Shown here: one piece after another, positions 37,311 through 43,550 of the stretch
Layout of the letters: every line of letters begins with the position of its first letter
How positions within the stretch are numbered: the first letter of the stretch is position 1
From: Priapulus caudatus
Lineage: Eukaryota > Priapulida > Priapulimorpha > Priapulimorphida > Priapulidae
DNA length: 52,269 bases
Direction of reading: 5' to 3'
NCBI RefSeq assembly: GCF_000485595.1
Contig: NW_014577422.1
Span: 51,071-103,339, forward strand
Notes under the pieces: model-generated
Databases searched by the model: none
What the model was told of the DNA's origin: nothing
What the model saw: only the letters and a program-made list of their open reading frames with translations
Position numbers and translations under genes: made by a program

Positions 37311-40300
37311 CCATTTATTATTGAGCTTATTATTATGGTTATATTCTACCTAATAACATGTAAATTAATTTAGTAATAATTTAAAAAGTTCCTAATGCGT
37401 ATGTATTAATGTATGCTAAAGCTATGTAAACACGGAAATAAACGTGTGTGAATATCTCTCTAAAAATACCACAGGCACCTGAGACAGGTGTTAGGGTTAG
37501 GGTTAGATGTGCAACATGCATCTTGCATGGATAAGATCTCCAATTATAAACATGCTCTATGCACCCTAGCAGTATTCGTTCATTTGTTGATAACGATGTC
37601 CAAATTCTTTAAGAGGGGTGCATATACAGTGTGCGCAGACGAATTTGCATGCACCCAGGAAACTCAGAAATGGAGCATAGGTTGTAGAAGGGTTGAACTG
37701 TATCAGTTGTTATATGTGTACACGCGTCACGACAGAATGAACACTCGAGCAAAATGTTTCTTCTGAATCGAAGGTAGCATGCGATGATATCGATTTGAAA
37801 CTTTAGATAGTTGTGTTTGCTTTTTGATTGTTCAGCATGTTGGTTATTGCACACGGGCACGCATGCACGCGTGTAATCACACGCACACACATGCATGCAT
37901 ACACACGCGTACATGTACACACACGCACGCATGCACACACACACATATATAGGTTGTCTGTAATTTGTACGGTTTAACTTTGTATTGTAGTTTGACGCGT
38001 CGCTGCCCGGCGTGGATGCTCCGCAGCCCCTCTACACGACCGAGCGTTCGCGCTGTCTCATCATACACTGTCATGGCGGCGGCTTCGTCGCCCAGTCGTC
38101 CAAGTCACACGAGGTGCGCTCGTCACGGCGGGAATGAAATGTCACATGCTCGAAACCCAATTTGTTTGAATGAGATGATCACGTTCCCCTTGGATATCCT
38201 TGTTAGGTCGATCAAGCAAAACCAATTCGCGTGTGATTTTTGCACGTGGATGCCAAAAAGGGCTAAATTTGTGGCACTTTGTTGCCAAGCATTGTTTTTA
38301 GCTCATCTGACATAGTCAGATGCAGCTTGTAGAATCGCATGAGTGTGCGTCCGTCTGTCCGTCCGTGCATGCGTCCGTCAACAGTTGGGCACAAATCTAA
38401 ACGGCTCGACGTACAGATTCGAAAGTCGGGACGTGGGGGGGTAATCCAAAAACGAGTTGGGATGTCGAAGCTGGGGGTCAAAGGTCAAAGGACAAGAGGT
38501 GTAAAAGAAGGGAACATTCCATCCTTAACTTAAGGTATAGGGAGGAAATGCAGAATTGCGGCACAAATCTAAACGGCTCGACCTAGGCTCGTGATAGTCG
38601 GTGTATAGCATCATGGTAGGAAAAACCATCACTGTGCTGAAATTGGAGGTCACAGGTCAAAGGTCAATGGGGCACAGGGCAGATTTTAGACATTTTTTGA
38701 GGACATGGTCTGACGGAGCGATTGAAAAAGTCCGATTGAAAGGACCATGAAATGTACTTTCTGCTGGCATGCGAAGAGTAAGTGTCGGATAACCTTTTGA
38801 CCCTCAAGAGGACGGTTAAACATGGATTTGTTTCTGTCAACTGCGTTGGCGAGTACCTGTGAGTGTGGAAAGCTCCCATTTTACAATGAAATTCCACACA
38901 TAACTCTTACTTGAACAACGCTTACTTAGGAGATGATGACATGTAGTGTACATTATGAATAGTTGGAATACAGTCACTAGCACTCAAATAATTACCCAGG
39001 AGTGAGGCTGCGGATTTCCCAGACTTAATTTTCTCATCAAATTTTGGCACCAATATAGATGCAAGTGTGTACGTTCTTGAGCTTATTCGGTCCACTAATC
39101 ACTGGCCTACCTTGTACTGAAATTAGTTTAGAGATATTTGCTATCATATTGCTGTAAATTGTAATCTTGCACGAGCTGCTCTGCCTCTGGTTGTATCAAC
39201 CATTGAGCTATTTTTAACGAGCCAGATGTGCCTCGCAAGGGTTTAATATACCTTATTACCTGACATCATAGAACGCACGTTATGTATAGTAATAATATGG
39301 TAATTATTCGCTCCTGCTTTTTGCAATTCGTCGTCACACTGACAGCTGCCATTGCTGCAATGCTTTTGCTGACCGATGCAACGATGCCTTTGATAGCGGC
39401 CCGCCATCTATCGGAATTTTATTACACTAGTTTGAAGTGTTTGTTTTTTTTGGGTTAAAAATGAACGTATGTATAGGACGTCTTGCTATGCACAAATGAA
39501 TTTATCAGCAGAACACCAGACACCAGATGAGCCCTGTCGCTCTGCGGCACTTGTTAGAATGTCCTGTCACAACGATGATTGGCTAAAGCTACTTATTGAT
39601 CATGACAGTGGAATAGGACAATCGTAGCTATCACGATTACATGTTCCACATACGACATATTTCACATAGCTCATGCGTGACACATGCAACCAGATCACTT
39701 ACAATTCGAGGAGTTGATGCATTATGCACAATCAATGTGTAATTAATATTATATTTATTTACGTGTTGTAGATCTATCTGCGCATGTGGACGAAGGATCT
39801 ACAGGTTCCGATACTCTCCATCGACTATTCGCTCGCGCCCGAATCACCGTTCCCCAGAGCTTTAGAGGAGATCTTCTTCATTTACTGTTGGGCTTTGAAA
39901 AACTGCCACCTACTGGGTACGTGTTAAAAAACTGCCACCTACTGGGTACGTGTTAAAAAACTGTCACCTACTGGGTACGTGTTAAAAAGCTCACCTACTG
40001 GTTACGTGTTAAAATATTGTCACCCATTGGGTACATGTTAAAAACCACCACCTACTGTATGTGTCTCCTAGACAACAATAACCACCCACTAATAAGCCTA
40101 ATGGCTCAACCATGATCCAAAGCATCGCAGGTAACGTAAGGATGCTATCACGTTTTTGTTATTTCCCCAGTGGTCATTTCAACAGTGAACCTCTCTGTGC
40201 AGTATGTCAATATTTTATATTTTGTGTTTGTTATTGCCATAAATGTGTTTGAGGTTAGCTGATTATGTAGTCTCCTCACTATTACATGTTTTGTCATTGC

Positions 40301-43300
40301 TAAGAAACCCCGGCAGAAGACTCATTGCTGCAGAAACAAGTGAATCAATCAATCAACCAAACAATAGTCAAATAACAATCAATGAATCCATCGATTAATC
40401 ACTCATTAAACCAAGCGACCGCCAAAACAACTATTCGATTAATGAATGAATCAAACCAATCAGTTAATCTATCAACCAATCTATCAATCGATCGATCAGC
40501 GAAGCCCCGTCCCCGTGTGTGTTGCAGGATCGACAGGTGAGCGAATCTGTGTTGTCGGTGACTCGGCGGGCGGTAACCTGGTCACTGCGCTCACGCTTCG
40601 CGCGATCACGAACGGTGTCAGGGTCCCGGACGGACTGCTCACGATCTACACGCCATTTGTCGCCCTCTACACGCCGTCGCCCTCCCGCCTGCTCAGCATG
40701 CTGGACCCACTGCTGCCCCTCGGCATCCTAGCCAGGTGTCTCGCAGGTAATGCTGCTAGGTGTTCTGCAGGTAACGCTTTCAGGTATTCCACAGATAACG
40801 CTGTCAGGTGTCTTACACGTAATGTTGCCAGGTGTTCCACAGGTAATGTTGCCAGGTCTTCCACAGGTAATGTTGCTAGGTCTTCCACAGGTAATGTTGC
40901 CAGGTGTTCCACAGGTAATGCTGCTAAGTGTTCCACAGGTAATGTTGCCAGGTGTTCCACAGGTAATGTTCCCCGTGTTTTCCACCGGTAATGCTGCTAG
41001 GTGTTCCACATGTAATGTTGCCAGTTGTTCCACAGGTAATATTGCTAGGTGTTCCACAGGTAATGTTGCCAGGTCTTCCACAGGTAATGTTGCCAGGTCT
41101 TCCACAGGTCATGTTGCCAGGTCTTCCACAGGTAATGTTGCCAGGTCTTCCACAGGTAATGTTGCCAGGTGTTTCACAGGTAATGCTGCTAAGTGTTCCA
41201 CAGGTAATGTTGCCAGGTATTCCACAGGTAATGTTGCCAGGTGTCTTGCAGGTGATGCTGCTACGATGATGCTGATGTAAGAGGATTTGTGGGTGAAGAG
41301 TGCAAGACATGTACATATAGAATGCACCATCGTTTGTTGTGAAAATTCAGTACTGCATGTCTTACAAATATCAATTGATCTAATATCAGGATTCAAATGA
41401 ACGTTTTAAAACAAATTATTAAATTATTTTCCAAAAGCTTATTACTAATTATACATTAAAGGTTTTATTGTGAATTATTTTCAAATTAACGTGCCTTTGT
41501 AACTAAAGCTAGTAACTATGCGTTCACGTAACCGTGTGTGTACCTACAGCATCTCTCTCTCTCCGTCTCTCCCCCGCACACAGCGTACGCAGGGCTCTCA
41601 CCGCAGGAGTGTCCCGAGCTTCCCCCCGAGCCGGCCCTCCAGCGAAGCTCCTCCACCAGCAACATCCGCGAAGACATCCTCTCCTTCCTCGGCAGCTTCA
41701 ACCGCTGGACCACCGCGGCGCCTCCGCCGGCGCCCACTGATGCGGTCCAGCGCTCGCGCAGCACGGTCGACTTCACGGAGTACGCGCGCGGGCTGCGCGG
41801 CGGCGGCGGGGTCAGCGGCGCCACCACCGCCGCCGACGACGACGACGACGGGGAGGAGGATACGACGCTGTACGACCTGCGCTCCGAGATGCGGCGGAGA
41901 TTCACGATCAGCGAGATCGCGACGCCCCCTGCCGCCGCGGCACCGACGCCGAAAGTGCGCCGCATGAGCTGCACGAGCATCTCCGAACGAGACGACGACG
42001 ACGACGACGACGACGACGGGGATTGTGGCGCCCCCGCGGTCACGTTCGGTCTCGACGATCTCGACGAGACGATGGAGGAGGACGAGGATGAGGGAGCGGA
42101 GAAGAAGGAGGAGGAGGAGGTCGCGGTGCCGGGGCTTCAGCGGCCGTCGTCGGCAGGGAGGCTGCGCCGGCGCAGTCTGAAGCTCAACGGCATCATTCCG
42201 ACGCACGGTGGCGCCCCCACGCACGGCTGTGCCTCCGCACGCGACAGTGACGGTGGCGCCCCCACTTGCGACATCACCCCTACGCATGGCAGCGCCCCCG
42301 CACGCGACAGCAATGATGGCGCTCCCAACCAGACCGTTCACGCGGGCGTTAATGGGACGGTGGAGGCGCCACTGCACGTGACGATTCCGGACGCGGCAGA
42401 CAAGGAACAGCAGCAGACGACGTACCGTCACACGGCGCAGAGTCCCGTCGTCTCACCGCTCGAGCAGTTCATTCACCTGAAGATTGATCGCAACCCGTTC
42501 ATGTCGCCGTTGTTTGCAGACGACAGCTTGCTGCGAGAGATGCCGCCCACCACCATCATGGTAGGTCACGTGTGTGTGTGTGTGTGTTGTGTGACAATCG
42601 CTGGTGTGGTGCGTGCGTGCATCGTAGCGGTGCGAGTTGCTGGTGCGTCGCGTGCCACGTGGCGTGCCGTGCGTGGTGCATGCTGTCGTGGTAGCGTCAG
42701 CTGTGATAGACAGGAACCTGTACAGTTATCGACGCTGTGATTTGCAGATCGCCGTCGCCCAGCAACCGCTCCATTGGGTAGGTCACCGTGGGTGGGTGGT
42801 GCGTGGGCTCGTTACAAACGTGCGCCTTCGTGCGCGTGCGTGCGTGCGTGCGCTGCTCGTGATCGGGGTACGGTGTGTGATAGACGCAACTGTCATCGTC
42901 GTCGCTGTTGCAGAATCGCCGTCGCCCAGCACAATCAATGGTAGGTCACTGTACGCTCTGTGTGTGATCCTGTGCGTGGCGTGTGGTGTGTGTGTGTATG
43001 CGTGTGTTGTGTTGTGCAGTGCGTGCTATGTGCACGTGCGAATGCGTGTGTGCTGTGGTGTATGCGTGCATTGTGTAGTTAGGTAGGTGGGTAGGAACGT
43101 AGGTGGGCACGTGGCGAGGTAGGCAGGCAGGCAGGTATGGGCACGGTGATTGTACGTACGTACGTATGTATCATTTACTGTAAGTAATACCACGTTGCTG
43201 TTACGTATCTATGTATGACAGTGTGTCATTACTATGTATTATATATACACGTGTGTGTTACATGTAATAGTGTGTGGTTGCACATGTTGCCAGACGTGTC

Positions 43301-43550
43301 ATCTGGACCCGCTGCTGGACACGAACTCGGTGAGTGTTGCGAAGCAGTCTGCGCGCGCTGCGCGCCGCGACTGTGCGTCTGACATGTTCGGCAGCTGCCC
43401 ATGGCTTCCTCAACTTCACAGTTCGTCAGGCCGCACGCAAAGCGCGCGTCCGAGGATGTCGGCGCCGCGGCGGACTGGCGAGAGCTGCTGGGCCTGCAGA
43501 GGAGGGACCGTAGGAGAAGGAGCGATGGGAGGAGGGAGGAGGGGTGGTAG
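16557..43550 (+). CDS. LIPE: LIPE, hormone-sensitive lipase (HSL)
   Basis: Nine exons: 16557-17117, 24841-25005, 29146-29223, 36940-37122, 37991-38113, 39772-39916, 40528-40746, 41584-42560 and 43294-43550. Splice phases agree throughout. HSL hydrolyses acylglycerols, cholesteryl and retinyl esters in the cytosol and on lipid droplets under cAMP/PKA control. Visible parts: HSL N-terminal domain (exons 1-4), HGGG oxyanion loop (exon 5), DYSLAPE (exon 6), GDSAGG with the nucleophile Ser at 40563-40565 (exon 7), a long acidic regulatory insert (exon 8), the catalytic Asp in HLDPLLD at 43306-43308 and the His in HGFLNF at 43400-43402. Exons 1-8 encode about 817 residues, more than the whole 775-residue human short form; the excess is in exon 8. 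Exon 9 changes frame at least twice. Start ATG chosen as the first Met opening the conserved domain, context ATCATGG. Confidence 0.92.
17118..18480. other. LIPE: LIPE intron 1, first part
   Basis: Includes a GTGCGYG run (17460-17525), TGTACATC repeats (17530-17590) and the palindrome at 17671. The remainder shows no exon or known element. Confidence 0.5.
17671..17716. mobile_element. Perfect 20-bp palindrome (foldback element)
   Basis: CAAGAGCGGATAATACCTCT, loop CAATCA, then the exact reverse complement, all framed by ATATCAC on both sides. Same end pattern (CARGAG..ATAAT) as the elements at 2200, 18699, 31329 and 46859. Confidence 0.8.
18482..19070. mobile_element. hAT-like MITE with CAGGGCTCGAATTAA ends
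   Basis: Starts CAGGGCTCGAATTAACCGAC and ends TTAATTCGAGCCTG. The left target copy CAGGGTTT is at 18474-18481. The right copy reads CAGGCGTTT here but exactly CAGGGTTT in the duplicate at 26760-26767, showing that this copy has an extra base. The interior has CACCGTCGGTGCC palindromes and TGCCTTTGTGCC repeats. A foldback element sits inside at 18699-18732. Confidence 0.8.
18699..18732. mobile_element. Small foldback element CAGGAGGGAATAAT
   Basis: CAGGAGGGAATAATAAC is mirrored by TTATTCGCTCCTG. Part of the CARGAG..ATAAT palindrome family, here inside a hAT-like MITE. Confidence 0.55.
18880..19975 (+). repeat. Duplicated segment, indel-rich copy
   Basis: Matches 26577-27650 over about 1.1 kb, including the right half of the hAT-like MITE and its flank. 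Differences are mostly one- or two-base insertions and deletions, with this copy usually carrying extra bases. It ends in a CT-rich run. Confidence 0.8.
19950..20200. repeat. CT-rich microsatellite
   Basis: Long runs of CTCTCT with TTCTCC and TATCTATC interruptions. The join at 27650 in the duplicate also falls in such a CT run, a likely place for a misassembly. Confidence 0.85.
20324..21525 (+). mobile_element. Hairpin-ended repeat, copy in LIPE intron 1
   Basis: Begins TAGCTCATCTGACATAGTCA and runs to CACTGGCCTACCTTG, like the copy at 38299-39115, with about 280 extra bases at 20930-21205. Contains two overlapping AGGTCAAAGGTCA direct repeats (20503-20521). The ends are a hairpin and a unique sequence, not inverted repeats. 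Confidence 0.7.
21907..22535 (-). mobile_element. TTAA-flanked MITE, copy 2 (inverted)
   Basis: Reverse-oriented relative of 14467-15114, sharing GTCTATACC, TACCTAATTAA, GAACGGCGCCATGACACC and GAACCATGAAACTTTTTATG blocks. TTAA is present at both ends. Lies in LIPE intron 1, so the two copies bracket LIPE exon 1. Confidence 0.8.
22536..23160. other. LIPE: LIPE intron 1, no feature recognised
   Basis: Includes CCCTATNCC repeats (22560-22630) and a TAGACTGGTACAC phrase related to the foldback at 16319. No exon was recognised. Confidence 0.4.
23300..23640. repeat. Compound trinucleotide array (TCC, ATC, CAC, CAG)
   Basis: (TCC)n with CTT interruptions, then an uninterrupted (ATC)n of about 25 units (23472-23545), then CAC and CAG/TAG units. 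Open in all frames as poly-S/P/H/M/D, which is not evidence of coding. Confidence 0.9.
23820..24835. other. LIPE: LIPE intron 1, last part
   Basis: A GA-rich tract (23825-23960, GAGGAGGAAGATGAAG type), a short GYGCGCGTGCG run at 24105-24135, then AT-rich sequence up to the exon 2 acceptor. Nothing else recognised. Confidence 0.5.
24841..25005 (+). CDS. LIPE: LIPE exon 2
   Basis: Acceptor CGTGTTTCAG and donor GTGAGT, 55 codons, phase 0. Encodes [19 protein letters not shown], then [20 protein letters not shown] and [16 protein letters not shown]. Matches the SFGEHYKRN..SSLFTSGRFAIDPELRGAE region of HSL. Confidence 0.93.
25532..25870 (+). mobile_element. Probable solo or truncated retroelement LTR
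   Basis: About 340 bp starting TGTTACGAAGCAACG and ending CAACGCGACA, with TATAAAAGGG at 25740 and AATAAA at 25798, spaced like the U3-R-U5 of an LTR. CTAGTGCCACGTACC follows, a possible primer-binding site. No gag-pol and no clear target duplication were seen. It could instead be a promoter, but none of LIPE begins here. Confidence 0.5.
26199..26572. mobile_element. hAT-like MITE (CAGGGGTGGGCAAACT ends)
   Basis: Starts CAGGGGTGGGCAAACTTTTC and ends GTAGTTTGCCCACCCCTG, with GGGCCGCAT repeats near both ends. The left target copy AACTAGGA is at 26191-26198. The base run after 26572 is not the target copy; AACTAGGA appears instead at 29833-29840, right after a second copy of the element's right end (29738-29832). 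Confidence 0.85.
26577..27650 (+). repeat. Duplicated segment, cleaner copy of 18880-19975
   Basis: Contains the right half of the CAGGGCTCGAA-type MITE ending at 26759 with an exact CAGGGTTT target copy (26760-26767). It begins abruptly at the right end of the preceding hAT element and stops in a CT run, as expected for a misplaced contig. Confidence 0.8.
27663..27874. repeat. Tandem pair of 106-bp MITE ends
   Basis: Two nearly identical units (27663-27769, 27770-27874): AATTGACAAAATTGTTGATT, TTACACGCAACTCATAGG and ending GTGTGACGGGGCCTTTAG. The unit is the right end of the element at 33452-34870. Confidence 0.75.
27998..28170. repeat. Inverted GTGCGTGTAC array
   Basis: A run of GTGCGTGTACCCGCGTGTAC units turns after about 28085 into its reverse complement (ACGTACACGCACGTGCACGC). 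The alternating purine-pyrimidine arms could form a cruciform or Z-DNA. A noisy related array is at 32655-33190. Confidence 0.8.
28198..28350. repeat. ACACATATATACATACACGT minisatellite
   Basis: About seven copies of a 20-26-bp unit built from TACACGTACACAT and ATATATACA. A noisy duplicate is at 35205-35300. Confidence 0.85.
28570..28810. repeat. Compound AAC/ACG/AGC trinucleotide array
   Basis: Runs of AAC, AGC, ACG and ATG triplets, including a clean (GAC)n at about 28746-28785. A noisy duplicate lies at 35545-35790. Confidence 0.88.
29146..29223 (+). CDS. LIPE: LIPE exon 3 (clean copy)
   Basis: Acceptor TCTGTTTTAG and donor GTAAGC, 26 codons, phase 0: [16 protein letters not shown] then [10 protein letters not shown], the HSL signature FWKAFWNITE. 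A second copy at about 36138-36215 is broken by single-base indels and lacks the AG acceptor. The clean copy is used here, although its location may be an assembly error. Confidence 0.9.
29325..29740 (+). repeat. GTGC/GT array with two copies of the LIPE exon 4 acceptor
   Basis: A GTGTGCGTGCG run contains two units of TTCCATYGGTGTTATTCATC, ATTCCCGCAG and CAACTGCC..AGTGGATGA (29468-29518, 29580-29632). The unit equals the acceptor and first coding bases of LIPE exon 4 at 36910-36957. Neither copy continues into exon 4 coding sequence. Confidence 0.85.
29738..29832. mobile_element. Second copy of hAT right end
   Basis: Identical to 26478-26572 apart from one or two bases, ending TTTGCCCACTCCTG and followed by AACTAGGA, the target copy of the element that starts at 26199. 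Confidence 0.88.
29841..31320. other. LIPE: LIPE intron sequence
   Basis: Contains an imperfect palindrome near 29990-30070 (CAGGAGCAAATGAA.. and TATTCATGTACTC..) and a MITE at 30256-30679. The rest shows nothing recognisable. Confidence 0.45.
30256..30679. mobile_element. MITE with about 35-bp inverted ends
   Basis: ACTGCAAATTTGATCCCACA and TCAAAATAGTCCGGGCC at the left are mirrored by GGCCCCGACTAGTTTGATG and TGGGATAAAATTTTGCAGT at the right. The interior has CGCGCTATAGTCCGGACTAA. No transposase. Confidence 0.75.
31329..31425. mobile_element. Foldback element CAGGAGTGAATAATAATAG
   Basis: Left end ATCAGGAGTGAATAATAATA is mirrored by TATTATTATTCCCTCCTGAT; the middle is a (TCTATTA)n run. Closely related to 46859-46914. 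Confidence 0.75.
31426..32640. other. LIPE: LIPE intron sequence with simple repeats
   Basis: Diverged tandem units of about 60 bp (GTGACACCATGTGTYGTGTA.., 31430-31735), an ATTAATG run (31620-31680), a GTGCG run near 31740-31790, a 52-bp tandem pair (32250-32340) and GAGGCTCGTCTATCGAGC repeats (32498-32552). No exon recognised. Confidence 0.5.
32250..32340. repeat. Tandem pair TTCAAACGTTTAATTGATCG
   Basis: Two copies of TTCAAACGTTTAATTGATCG followed by ATTGATTGTTCAATTGAACA, themselves rich in short palindromes (TTCAATTGAA, TTGATCGATTGA). Confidence 0.75.
32655..33190. repeat. Noisy GTGCGTGTAC satellite
   Basis: More than 40 units of a 10-bp GTGCGTGTAC / CGCGTGTACC motif with frequent one-base gains and losses. 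The error pattern resembles unpolished long-read sequence rather than mutational decay. Confidence 0.8.
33452..34870. mobile_element. Large MITE-like element, indel-rich
   Basis: The left end TAAAGGTGCCCGTCACACCA is mirrored by ATGGTTTGACGGGGCTGTAA at the right end. The interior has a CGCAACTCACACGCAACC tandem array (34490-34740) and CAACGCGTACGC-type repeats. The clean right end is seen twice at 27663-27874. No transposase. Confidence 0.65.
34770..36760 (+). repeat. Indel-rich second copy of 27663-29720
   Basis: Same order of parts as the first copy: MITE end, GTGCGTGTAC inverted array, ACACATATA minisatellite, trinucleotide array, LIPE exon 3 (about 36138-36215), GT array, exon 4 acceptor units. 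Nearly all differences are single-base indels, in unique sequence as well as in repeats. Exon 3 here has lost its AG acceptor and its frame. Best read as an unpolished duplicate in the assembly. Confidence 0.85.
36640..36905. repeat. GT/GTGC microsatellite before LIPE exon 4
   Basis: GTGTGTGCGTGCG runs with an interruption (GATTTTTGCGCGCCCGC) at about 36750. It ends at the acceptor of exon 4. Confidence 0.85.
36940..37122 (+). CDS. LIPE: LIPE exon 4
   Basis: Acceptor ATTCGCGCAG and donor GTATGA, 61 codons, phase 0. Starts [20 protein letters not shown] and ends [23 protein letters not shown], matching human [25 protein letters not shown]. Its acceptor and first bases are repeated upstream as part of a tandem unit. 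Confidence 0.92.
37225..37316. repeat. (ATT)n microsatellite, LIPE intron 4
   Basis: About 28 TTA units, nearly uninterrupted. The rest of this 0.87-kb intron has TTAGGGTTAGGGTTAG at 37492-37507 and a GCAC/ACAC run (37855-37950). Confidence 0.9.
37991..38113 (+). CDS. LIPE: LIPE exon 5: oxyanion loop HGGG
   Basis: Acceptor TGTATTGTAG and donor GTGCGC, 41 codons. Encodes [23 protein letters not shown]. The HGGG motif (His codon at 38072-38074) forms the oxyanion hole of the HSL branch of serine hydrolases. Confidence 0.95.
38299..39115 (+). mobile_element. Hairpin-ended repeat, best full copy (LIPE intron 5)
   Basis: Starts TAGCTCATCTGACATAGTCA, has a GTCCGTC run, then AGGTCAAAGGTCA-type direct repeats at 38475-38487 and 38654-38666, and ends CACTGGCCTACCTTG. 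Copies at 20324 and (reversed, truncated) 8000. No open frame with a known domain, so non-autonomous. Confidence 0.72.
39116..39771. other. LIPE: LIPE intron 5, last part
   Basis: Contains the reverse end of a foldback element (AATTATTCGCTCCTG, 39300-39314) and the dispersed motif AGATGAGCCCTGTCGCTCTG at 39525-39555. Otherwise unremarkable. Confidence 0.5.
39772..39916 (+). CDS. LIPE: LIPE exon 6
   Basis: Acceptor GTGTTGTAG and donor GTACGT, ending in phase 1. Encodes [20 protein letters not shown], then [20 protein letters not shown] and [16 protein letters not shown] and FPRALEE are HSL family blocks. The last 16 bases with the donor are repeated downstream. Confidence 0.95.
39901..40070 (+). 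repeat. 29-bp minisatellite of the LIPE exon 6 donor
   Basis: About six units of AACTGCCACCTACTGG plus GTACGTGTTAAAA. The first unit is the real end of exon 6 with its donor. Later units keep CTGG|GTACGT well at first and then decay. The 29-bp period does not preserve frame. Confidence 0.9.
40320..40505. repeat. AATC-type simple repeat before LIPE exon 7
   Basis: Degenerate AATCAATC / CAACCAAT units, ending with ATCAATCGATCGATCAGC. Confidence 0.75.
40528..40746 (+). CDS. LIPE: LIPE exon 7: nucleophile elbow GDSAGG
   Basis: Acceptor GTGTTGCAG and donor GTAATG, phase 1 in and out. Encodes [20 protein letters not shown] and later [14 protein letters not shown]. The serine of GDSAG (40563-40565) is the nucleophile. 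The donor region is the first unit of a 22-copy minisatellite. Confidence 0.95.
40735..41263 (+). repeat. 24-bp minisatellite of the LIPE exon 7 donor, 22 units
   Basis: The unit GGTGTTCCACAG|GTAATG TTGCCA is repeated about 22 times. The first unit is the end of exon 7 and its donor (GGTGTCTCGCAG|GTAATG). Almost every unit keeps CAG|GTAATG. The frame of exon 7 stays open to a TAA at 40989-40991, about ten units, each adding GNVARCST-like octapeptides. Past that a one-base change shifts phase. Confidence 0.93.
41264..41583. other. LIPE: LIPE intron 7, last part
   Basis: AT-rich intron with no element recognised, ending in a CTCTCTCTCCGTCTCTCCCC polypyrimidine tract before the exon 8 acceptor. 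Confidence 0.5.
41584..42560 (+). CDS. LIPE: LIPE exon 8: regulatory module
   Basis: Acceptor CGCACACAG and donor GTAGGT, 326 codons. Begins AYAGLSPQE (human AYAGAK) and ends [26 protein letters not shown] (human VKNPFMSPLL..LPP). In between lies a long low-complexity insert: Asp runs (D8-9 near 41994-42017), a Glu/Lys tract (about 42073-42120), and repeats of [10 protein letters not shown] type (42196-42330). Candidate PKA sites are RRFTIS, RRMSCTS and RRRSLKL. In mammals the equivalent module carries the PKA/AMPK serines. GC content is far above the flanking introns. Confidence 0.92.
42561..43293. other. LIPE: LIPE intron 8 with repeated donor-like units
   Basis: After the real donor (ATG|GTAGGTCACGTG) come two diverged units of about 165 bp, each with GTGATAGAC, TTGCAG, ATCGCCGTCGCCCAGCA and a GG|GTAGGTCAC-like end (42782, 42941). 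The rest is GT/GTGC runs and GGTAGGTAGG/GGCAGGCAGG repeats (43080-43140). Confidence 0.6.
43294..43550 (+). CDS. LIPE: LIPE exon 9: Asp/His of the triad, frame broken
   Basis: Acceptor CATGTTGCCAG. Opens in frame as [13 protein letters not shown] with the catalytic Asp. The conserved [17 protein letters not shown] with the catalytic His (43400-43402) lies in another frame, and [19 protein letters not shown] in a third, ending at TAG 43548-43550. The Asp-to-His spacing is 94 bases against 90 expected from the human protein. Two or more small indels explain this, most simply sequencing errors, since the next 1.2 kb also looks unpolished. A GTGAGT at 43330 could be a donor but would remove the His. 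Confidence 0.72.

Noticed and set aside
40735-41263. CRISPR array
   Set aside because: Direct repeats without unique spacers, in an animal gene; it is a minisatellite.
41598-42431. Reverse-strand open frame of 277 residues
   Set aside because: Shadow of the GC-rich LIPE exon 8, which has family matches at both ends on the plus strand.
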